A DNA stretch of 31,182 nucleotides from NCBI GenBank assembly GCA_035566435.1, contig DATMRF010000009.1, positions 1 to 31,182 on the forward strand, written 5' to 3'. Below are positions 24,911 to 31,182 of the stretch, in pieces; the stretch's first letter is position 1, and every line of letters starts with the position of its first letter. Below the pieces are notes generated by a model. It was not told the origin of the DNA. It worked only from the letters and a program-made list of their open reading frames with translations, and ran no database searches. Source of the stretch: DATMRF01 sp035566435. GTDB taxonomy: Bacteria; Verrucomicrobiota; Verrucomicrobiia; Limisphaerales; UBA8199. The position numbers and the translations under genes were made by a program.

Positions 24911-25629
24911 TGAATCGGGCACAGTCCACCCTCCACGATGCACGGTCTCTCCGTGTTGGGCGTGTCGAGTGTTGGGCGTCGAGCGCCGGCCAGCCCGGTT
25001 CACGCATCACGCATCACGCATCACGCATCGCGCATCAGGCCTGCCGCTATCGACTCCCTTCCCCCGCCTTCACGCTCATGGAGATCATGATCGTGGTCGG
25101 CATCATGGGGATCATCCTGACGATGAGCGTGCCGATCGTCTGGAAGATCTGGCACAGGCCCCCCATGAACAAGGCCATCGCCGATATCATCAAAGTCTGC
25201 AGTAACGCCCGCGCCTTCGCCATCCTGCAGGGCCGGGAAGTGGATTTGATCATTCATCCCCGCGACGGACGATTTGATTTGAGTGCTACCGCGCCGCCGC
25301 CGGCCCAGAATCAGAACGCGGCGGGTAATCCTGCGCCGTTCGCGCCCCAACCCGCACCCCAGCCTGTACCCCAACCCGCGCCGTTCTCGATGTCCGGTTC
25401 CGGCCTCTCCGCTCAACTGGATCGTGTGATTATCGAAGACCTCGACATCAACAAGATCCCCGGCGGCTTCCGCGACGCCGAGCAAGCCCGGGTCCGCTTT
25501 TTCCCCAACGGCACTGCGGACGAAATGTCCCTGTTCCTCCTCTCGGATACGGGCCAGCGCTGCGAAATTCTGCTCGAAGTCACTACCGGTCTCGCCAACG
25601 TTGAATGGGAAGTGAGGAGGTTCCGGTGA
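24910..25629 (+). CDS. pseudopilin with Pro/Gln-rich insert (GspH-like)
   Basis: About 239 residues. The ATG at 24910 overlaps the gspF stop (TGATG); a GTG at 24907 is also possible. A roughly 53-residue leader precedes the prepilin site PA|FTLMEIMIVVG: Ala at -1 where Gly is usual, Glu at +5 as expected, then a hydrophobic helix. The mature part has a GspH/minor-pseudopilin fold pattern with a Pro/Gln-rich linker (about residues 135-160, PQPAPQPVPQPAPF). The leader contains a heptamer repeat array (25001-25035), which must be translated because no start codon lies between it and the processing site. It probably belongs to the pseudopilus tip or shaft. Confidence 0.85.
   Translation: MNRAQSTLHDARSLRVGRVECWASSAGQPGSRITHHASRIAHQACRYRLPSPAFTLMEIMIVVGIMGIILTMSVPIVWKIWHRPPMNKAIADIIKVCSNARAFAILQGREVDLIIHPRDGRFDLSATAPPPAQNQNAAGNPAPFAPQPAPQPVPQPAPFSMSGSGLSAQLDRVIIEDLDINKIPGGFRDAEQARVRFFPNGTADEMSLFLLSDTGQRCEILLEVTTGLANVEWEVRRFR
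25001..25035 (+). repeat. CACGCAT heptamer array in the pseudopilin leader
   Basis: Four perfect CACGCAT units and one CGCGCAT unit stand head to tail, inside the translated leader of the first pseudopilin gene. Seven is not a multiple of three, so gain or loss of one unit would shift the frame. Confidence 0.9.
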
Positions 25630-26084
25630 GACCAGCGAATCCACAGTCCACAGTTCGCAGTCCACGGTCAGGTCACGCATCACGCATCCGGTTCCGCCGT
25701 TCCGGGCTGGCCTTCACCCTCCTCGAGGTCATGATCGCCACCGGTATCTTTTTCATGGCGACGTTCGCCATCCTCGCACTTGTCGCCGGCACGCTTCGAA
25801 ATGCCCGCAATCTTCAACGCGGCGACGTCGATGCCGGCATGGCCGCCGCTCAGATCGTCCAACTCCTCAAGACCAACAAGCAGGCCGAAATCACCGGCTC
25901 CGGCGATTTCGGGGACGCTTATCGCGACTTCTCTTACGAATTCCAGAGTGAAGAAGTCCAAACCAACGGCCTATTAAGGGTGGATATCATCGTCAATCGC
26001 CGCGGTGCCCAAAAACCTGTGGACACCTTGTCTATCTGGCTCTACGCGCCGGACGCGAAATCAGGTTACGGCACGCGTCTATGA
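25626..26084 (+). CDS. pseudopilin, GspI-like
   Basis: A 152-residue minor pseudopilin. It starts with GTG at 25626, overlapping the previous stop (GTGA), so translation is probably coupled. The leader is followed by LA|FTLLEVMIATGIFFMATFA, the prepilin cleavage site with Glu at +5 and a membrane helix. The mature domain is short, as in GspI. The leader is encoded by heptamer repeats (25641-25687). Assignment to GspI is from position and size, not from a unique motif. Confidence 0.82.
   Translation: MRPANPQSTVRSPRSGHASRIRFRRSGLAFTLLEVMIATGIFFMATFAILALVAGTLRNARNLQRGDVDAGMAAAQIVQLLKTNKQAEITGSGDFGDAYRDFSYEFQSEEVQTNGLLRVDIIVNRRGAQKPVDTLSIWLYAPDAKSGYGTRL
25641..25687 (+). repeat. heptamer repeats in the second pseudopilin leader
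   Basis: Units CCACAGT, CCACAGT, TCGCAGT and CCACGGT are followed after 5 nt by two CACGCAT units. All have 7-nt period and lie between the GTG start and the processing site. Confidence 0.85.
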
Positions 26085-26947
26085 CGACCACCCCCTCATT
26101 TTGCAGCCGCCGAACGCGTTTCACGCTCCACGCACCACGCATCGCTCTCGGCCGCTCCCGCCGCGCCTTCACTCTCGTCGAAATCCTCATCGCCATCGGC
26201 ATCTTTTCCATGGTCCTGGCGGCTATCTACTCGAGCTGGAGTGCGATCCTTCGCGGCAGCAAAGTCGGCCTGGATGCCGCCGCTGCCGTCCAGCGCGCCC
26301 GCATCGCCGGACGCACGATCGAAGAATGCCTGGGCTCCGTTCAATCCTTCGTGGCCAACCAGCCCTATTATTCTTTCCTCTCCGAGAACGGCAGCGACGC
26401 CTCGCTGAGCTTTGTCACCCGTCTTTCACCCTCCTTCCCCCGTAGCGGCAAATTCGGCGACCTGACCATCCGGCGGGTCACCTTCTCCGTCGAGAACGGC
26501 AAAGATGGCACGCGTGACCTGGTCCTGCGCCAGAACCCCTTGATGATGGAGCTTGATACCGACGAGAAAAACTACCCGCTGATCCTGGCCAAAAACGTCA
26601 AGGAACTCAAAACCGAGTTCTGGGACACCCGCCTTCAGGATTGGACCGACGAATGGAAACAAACCAACCAGCTGCCCGTGATGGTCAAGGTGACTCTCAA
26701 GATGGCGGCTAACGAGTTTTCGTCCCAGGTGCGCGAGCAACTCACCCGCATCGTCTGCCTGCCCTCGGTGGCCGTCCAGCCCGGCTGGCAGATTCCCAGA
26801 GTTCAGGGCCTCCAGCCTAATCAGCAACTGGTCCCGGGCCAACAGCCCGTCCCCGGTCAGCAGCCCGGTCAACAACTCTATCCCGGCCAGCAATACTACC
26901 CGGGCCAGCAAGCCCCTCCGGGCCAGTCGTTCCCTGTGCCCCGATAG
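26081..26947 (+). CDS. pseudopilin, GspJ-like, with PGQQ tail
   Basis: A 288-residue minor pseudopilin starting at ATG 26081, overlapping the previous stop (ATGA). Prepilin site RA|FTLVEILIAIG with Glu at +5, then a hydrophobic helix. The mature part (about 45-230) fits the GspJ type. The C-terminus from about 245 on is a low-complexity repeat of PGQQ (for example QPVPGQQPGQQLYPGQQYY), which is not part of the GspJ fold and probably extends flexibly. The leader contains three degenerate heptamers (26122-26142). Confidence 0.85.
   Translation: MTTTPSFCSRRTRFTLHAPRIALGRSRRAFTLVEILIAIGIFSMVLAAIYSSWSAILRGSKVGLDAAAAVQRARIAGRTIEECLGSVQSFVANQPYYSFLSENGSDASLSFVTRLSPSFPRSGKFGDLTIRRVTFSVENGKDGTRDLVLRQNPLMMELDTDEKNYPLILAKNVKELKTEFWDTRLQDWTDEWKQTNQLPVMVKVTLKMAANEFSSQVREQLTRIVCLPSVAVQPGWQIPRVQGLQPNQQLVPGQQPVPGQQPGQQLYPGQQYYPGQQAPPGQSFPVPR
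26122..26142 (+). repeat. heptamer repeats in the third pseudopilin leader
   Basis: Three units, CACGCTC, CACGCAC and CACGCAT, degenerate forms of the same heptamer, lie in the translated leader before the processing site. Confidence 0.75.
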
Positions 26948-26953
26948 TTTCCA

Positions 26954-28186
26954 ATGCGAACAGTCGCTTCAATATCTCACTATTGTGCTTCGCGTCCCGG
27001 CAGCTTCGGTACGCGTTCGCGCATCACGCGTTTGTTTGACGAAGCGCCGGCGAAGGCGCATTACGCATCACGTCCCGCCCTTCCGGCTATCAACCATCAA
27101 CTCTCCGCCATCGACTCTCGCCGCACTGGCGAACGCGCCATTGCCCTCATCATTGTGATGATTTCGATCTTCGTGCTTACCATCCTGGCGGGAGGATTTG
27201 CCTATTCGATGAAGGTCGAAACGAAGCTCGCGCGAAATGCCAATAGCGAGGTCGAATTGGAATGGCTCGGCCGTTCGGCAGTCGAATGCGCCCGCTGGGA
27301 GCTGGCTCAACAGTTCATGATCCAGCAGGAACCGTACGACGGCCTCGACCAAAAGTGGGCCGGCGGCGAAGGCGGCATCGGAACTACCAACAGCGCCCTC
27401 CTCGATTTCCAGCACCTGATCGAGACCAAAGATGGGAACGCCACCTGGACCATTGTCGATCTGGAACGTAAAGCCAATATTAACGTCGCCAACGAAGCCA
27501 TGCTCCAGCAGGCCCTCATGGTCATCGGCGTCGATGCCGGCCAAATGACCCCGATCGTCAACTCGATCCTCGACTGGATTGACCCTGACGACAACTCGCG
27601 GCTTCAAGGCGCCGAAAACGATTACTACCAGGGCCTCAACCCGCCCTATTTCGCCAAGAACGGACCGATCGACGACATCTCCGAGCTGCTGTTAATCAAA
27701 GGCGTCGCCCCGGAGCTTTACTACGGCCTTGCCTCCACAAATTACCAGCCGAACTATTTCACCGCGCACAACAGCCAATTTGGACCGTCTCCCGGCGGTG
27801 CGGCGGGGTTGACGGTCGGGCTGACCAACCTTTTCACGCCGCTTTCCGACGGCAAGATCAACCTCAATACCGCCTCGACAGAAGTCCTCCAGCTCATTCC
27901 CGGCGTTACCCGCGAGGCTGCCGAAGGGATCGTCGGCGCCCGCGCCGGCGAGGATGACGGCACCGGCCTGCTGGGGCCCTATCGCAGCGTCGCCCAGGTC
28001 CAGCGCGTGCCGCAGGTCACCCCCATCATGTCCCAGATGATACAGCAGGCCTGCGATATCCGCAGCCGCACCTTCGAGGTCCATGTCGATGCCCAGGTCA
28101 GCGGCTACCATCGCCATTTCGTCGGCGTCATCGGCCGCAACAACCCTCGCGACGTCCAGATCCTCAGCTTCTACTGGACCGATTGA
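26954..28186 (+). CDS. GspK-like pseudopilus tip protein
   Basis: A 410-residue large minor pseudopilin. A long leader (about 55 residues) precedes GERAIALIIVMISIFVLTILAG, the GspK-type start helix; as usual for GspK the Glu at +5 is missing. The mature domain has GspK traits: RNANSEVELEWLGRSAVECARWELA, then an SAM-like region with ILDWIDPDD and the helix-hairpin-helix-type INLNTASTEVLQLIPGV. GspK caps the pseudopilus with GspI and GspJ. It starts 6 nt after the previous gene. Confidence 0.88.
   Translation: MRTVASISHYCASRPGSFGTRSRITRLFDEAPAKAHYASRPALPAINHQLSAIDSRRTGERAIALIIVMISIFVLTILAGGFAYSMKVETKLARNANSEVELEWLGRSAVECARWELAQQFMIQQEPYDGLDQKWAGGEGGIGTTNSALLDFQHLIETKDGNATWTIVDLERKANINVANEAMLQQALMVIGVDAGQMTPIVNSILDWIDPDDNSRLQGAENDYYQGLNPPYFAKNGPIDDISELLLIKGVAPELYYGLASTNYQPNYFTAHNSQFGPSPGGAAGLTVGLTNLFTPLSDGKINLNTASTEVLQLIPGVTREAAEGIVGARAGEDDGTGLLGPYRSVAQVQRVPQVTPIMSQMIQQACDIRSRTFEVHVDAQVSGYHRHFVGVIGRNNPRDVQILSFYWTD
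27018..27075 (+). repeat. heptamer-like repeats in the gspK leader
   Basis: CGCGCAT-CACGCGT (27018-27031) and TACGCAT-CACGTCC (27062-27075) are decayed units of the same heptamer family, in the leader before the membrane helix. Less regular than the arrays of the three upstream genes. Confidence 0.6.
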
Positions 28187-28947
28187 CCCCGTCAACCCAA
28201 CCCCGGGTCATCTTCATTACCGGCACCGACACCGGTGTCGGCAAAACCGTCCTCACATCGTTGCTCCTGTGCTACTTGCGGCGCGCCGGATGCCGGGCCC
28301 TGGCGATGAAACCTTTCTGCTCGGGCAGCCGCGCCGATGCCAAGCTCCTGCATGCGCTCCAGGACGGCGAGCTGACCCTTGACGAGCTCAACCCTTTTTA
28401 CTTTCCGGAGCCCGTCGCCCCGGTCGTCGCCGCCCGCAAAGATGGGCGCTCCATCCGTCTCCGCGACGTACTGGCTCGCATCCAGGCCGTCGCGTCTCGC
28501 GAGGTGGCCGGGCCCAAATCAAAAATCAACCAGAACGTCCTTATCATCGAAGGCTCCGGCGGCTTGCTCGTGCCCCTGGCCGAAGGCTTCGACGTGCGCG
28601 CTCTGATCAGGTCGCTACGCTGCGAAGTCCTCGTCGTCGCGCGTAATAGATTGGGCACCATCAATCACACCTTGCTCACGGTCCAGGCGCTACAAACCAC
28701 GGCCCTCCACGCCGCTCACGTTCCGCAACGCGCGTCGCGCCCCCCCCCATCGCGACCCAAAGTCGTCCTCATGAACCCGCGGACCAGAGATTATTCATCA
28801 TCCTCCAACGCCGCTATCCTCACAGAACTCCTCTCGCCTGTGCCGCTGTTGACCCTGCCCTTTCTTGGCCCAAGATGCTGCACCCCGACCGCGATCAAAA
28901 AGTCGGTGCCGCGAGCGAAAGAAACCTTGGAGCAAATCCTTTTCTGA
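28183..28947 (+). CDS. bioD: dethiobiotin synthetase
   Basis: A 254-residue ATP-dependent dethiobiotin synthase, which closes the ureido ring of dethiobiotin in biotin synthesis. The P-loop G14-T-D-T-G-V-G-K21-T is intact. KPFCSG (Lys near residue 43) matches the catalytic KPxxSG segment, and EGSGGLLVPL matches the usual E-G-(A/S)-G-G motif. It starts with TTG at 28183, overlapping the gspK stop (TTGA), so it is translationally coupled to the secretion operon. At about 225 residues the E. coli enzyme is shorter. The extra length includes a Pro/Arg-rich insert around HVPQRASRPPPSRP. No other biotin gene is in the window. Confidence 0.9.
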   Translation: MTPSTQPRVIFITGTDTGVGKTVLTSLLLCYLRRAGCRALAMKPFCSGSRADAKLLHALQDGELTLDELNPFYFPEPVAPVVAARKDGRSIRLRDVLARIQAVASREVAGPKSKINQNVLIIEGSGGLLVPLAEGFDVRALIRSLRCEVLVVARNRLGTINHTLLTVQALQTTALHAAHVPQRASRPPPSRPKVVLMNPRTRDYSSSSNAAILTELLSPVPLLTLPFLGPRCCTPTAIKKSVPRAKETLEQILF

Positions 28948-28972
28948 GCTGCTTTCGCGTGCAAAGCGGCTC
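28946..28972 (+). terminator. hairpin at the bioD stop
   Basis: A 10-bp stem (GAGCTGCTTT with AAAGCGGCTC, one T-G wobble) with a 7-nt loop starts inside the bioD stop codon. The following CTTGCCT is only weakly T-rich. It probably ends the secretion-bioD operon. Confidence 0.55.
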
Positions 28973-29235
28973 CTTGCCTCGGCCCGCTCGCTGTGCGGGA
29001 TATTTGCTTTCTGGCCTCCCTCGATGCGTTTCGCGTAATCGGAAACAAAGCCAAACCCGCCGTCAACCTCTCCAAGCTATTGTGAATCAGTGTTTTACAA
29101 TAGAAATACATTCTCATAAAAACCGCTTGCCGCAATTCTGAATTCAGGTATTGTCTGTGCCCTGTTCTTTGCGGACTCCGAATGCGAACCGGTCAGACGG
29201 TCAAAAAGAATTTGAGAAAAAAGAATAAAAAACTG

Positions 29236-29263
29236 TTGACCGCTGGTTCGAGCTTGATAGACT
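29236..29263 (+). promoter_or_regulatory. rRNA promoter P1 candidate
   Basis: -35 TTGACC (29236-29241), 16-nt spacer, -10 TAGACT (29258-29263). An A-rich tract directly upstream resembles an UP element. Confidence 0.6.
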
Positions 29264-29311
29264 TCTCACGTTGCTAAGAGCAACACCGGCTGGAAAAAGT
29301 GAAAAGCACTG

Positions 29312-29340
29312 TTGACGGTCGGCGCAGCGAGCAGTAAACT
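29312..29340 (+). promoter_or_regulatory. rRNA promoter P2 candidate
   Basis: -35 TTGACG (29312-29317), 17-nt spacer, -10 TAAACT (29335-29340). This is a near-consensus pair, 76 nt downstream of P1. Confidence 0.65.
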
Positions 29341-29360
29341 TGCTGCGAAACTAATCCAGG

Positions 29361-29406
29361 TCTGAGAGGCCGAGTTGGGAAAGTGAAATCGGCCCTCGGA
29401 TTTTTT
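29361..29406 (+). terminator. intrinsic-terminator-like hairpin in the rRNA leader
   Basis: A 12-bp stem (29361-29373 with 29389-29400, one bulged A, one G-T wobble) is followed at once by six T residues (29401-29406). It lies about 20 nt beyond the P2 -10 element and 276 nt upstream of 16S, so rRNA transcripts must read through it. Confidence 0.7.
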
Positions 29407-29541
29407 GTCCCCCAAATGGGGACATGGAGCCCAAAGACTCAAGGGCAAAAACCGGCGGGATCTGAGCCGGTCCACCGTCGGTAGCGCGTTCAGGCGCGCT
29501 CATTCACGGTCTAAAGATTTTAGTTCCGCTCGGCGGGACGC

Positions 29542-29551
29542 TGCTCATTGA
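29542..29551 (+). promoter_or_regulatory. boxA-like antitermination element
   Basis: TGCTCATTGA followed by AAATTGAAT resembles the boxA of rRNA leaders that recruits NusB/S10 and makes RNA polymerase resist termination. It lies downstream of the terminator-like hairpin. Confidence 0.55.
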
Positions 29552-29637
29552 AAATTGAATTGTGCGATAAGTTAAGAGCCCCTTCAGAACTATCCTGTTA
29601 GTAGGATGGCCTGAAGAGTTTTAAAGATTAGAAGACC

Positions 29638-29657
29638 GTCCGGTTTCACGACCGGAC
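29638..29657 (+). other. leader hairpin before 16S
   Basis: A perfect 7-bp stem (GTCCGGT with ACCGGAC) with a 6-nt loop, 25 nt upstream of the 16S 5' end. Possibly part of the RNase III processing structure. Confidence 0.5.
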
Positions 29658-29682
29658 ATCAGTCGAATCAACTAACGTTTTT

Positions 29683-31182
<1,500 letters not shown>

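Larger units (their letters stand above)
28948..29682 (+). other. rRNA operon upstream and leader region
   Basis: No protein gene. An AT-rich segment (29201-29233) precedes the promoters. A perfect 7-bp inverted repeat with 13-nt loop (CTATTGT 29077-29083, ACAATAG 29097-29103) lies further upstream. After the promoters come the terminator-like hairpin, a small stem (GTCCCC 29407-29412 with GGGGAC 29418-29423) and the boxA-like element. Confidence 0.7.

Noticed and set aside
29077..29103. BirA operator upstream of the rRNA leader, near bioD
   Set aside because: The TTGT...ACAA ends are there, but the total length (about 21 nt) is much shorter than a BirA box and it lies downstream of bioD.

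Overview
The window comes from a verrucomicrobial chromosome of the Pedosphaera/Limisphaera type. The strongest evidence is the 16S rRNA gene that runs off the right edge. At 30037-30054 it carries the exact target of the Verrucomicrobia-type EUB338-III probe. High GC, weak ribosome binding sites, very large LamG/Ig secreted proteins, DUF5107-TPR proteins and type II secretion genes with many pseudopilins fit the same group.

Layout. 1-8.5 kb: two giant exported modular proteins on the + strand, one built from Ig and LamG repeats and one from a PQQ-type propeller, a chitobiase-C-like domain, PA14, Ig-like and LamG domains. 8.7-16.5 kb: a DUF5107-TPR protein (-), a small cupin (+), a cardiolipin synthase (-), a coding-like remnant (-) and an exported GH97 glycosidase (-). 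16.4-18.5 kb: a gene-poor, repeat-rich accessory stretch. It holds two 96-nt sites that look like integron attC sites in the same orientation. They bracket a cassette with a small membrane protein gene, and cassette-gene remnants lie on both outer sides. No integron integrase is visible, so this looks like a CALIN (cluster of attC sites lacking an integrase). A palindromic REP-like element sits in the 5' end of the following M28 peptidase reading frame. 18.3-23.3 kb: M28 peptidase, exported YncE-like propeller, COG0731-like radical SAM protein and exported acetyl-esterase-type hydrolase, all +.

23.6-28.9 kb: a tightly coupled operon, gspF - three pseudopilin genes - gspK - bioD, with GTGA/TGATG/ATGA/TTGA overlaps at nearly every junction. 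The pseudopilin genes carry heptamer repeats related to CACGCAT between the start codon and the prepilin processing site. In three of them no in-frame start codon lies between the array and the processing site. The repeats must therefore be translated, and a change of one repeat unit would shift the frame.

28.9-31.2 kb: an rRNA operon leader with tandem promoter candidates, a strong intrinsic-terminator-like hairpin downstream of them, a boxA-like sequence, a further stem-loop, and then the 16S gene, which has an extended hairpin in its V7 region (helix 39).

Possible links: the two giant proteins, the GH97 enzyme, the esterase and the propeller proteins all have signal peptides, and together they suggest a polysaccharide-degrading, secretion-heavy lifestyle. 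The type II secretion genes could serve their export. That link is inference from co-occurrence only.
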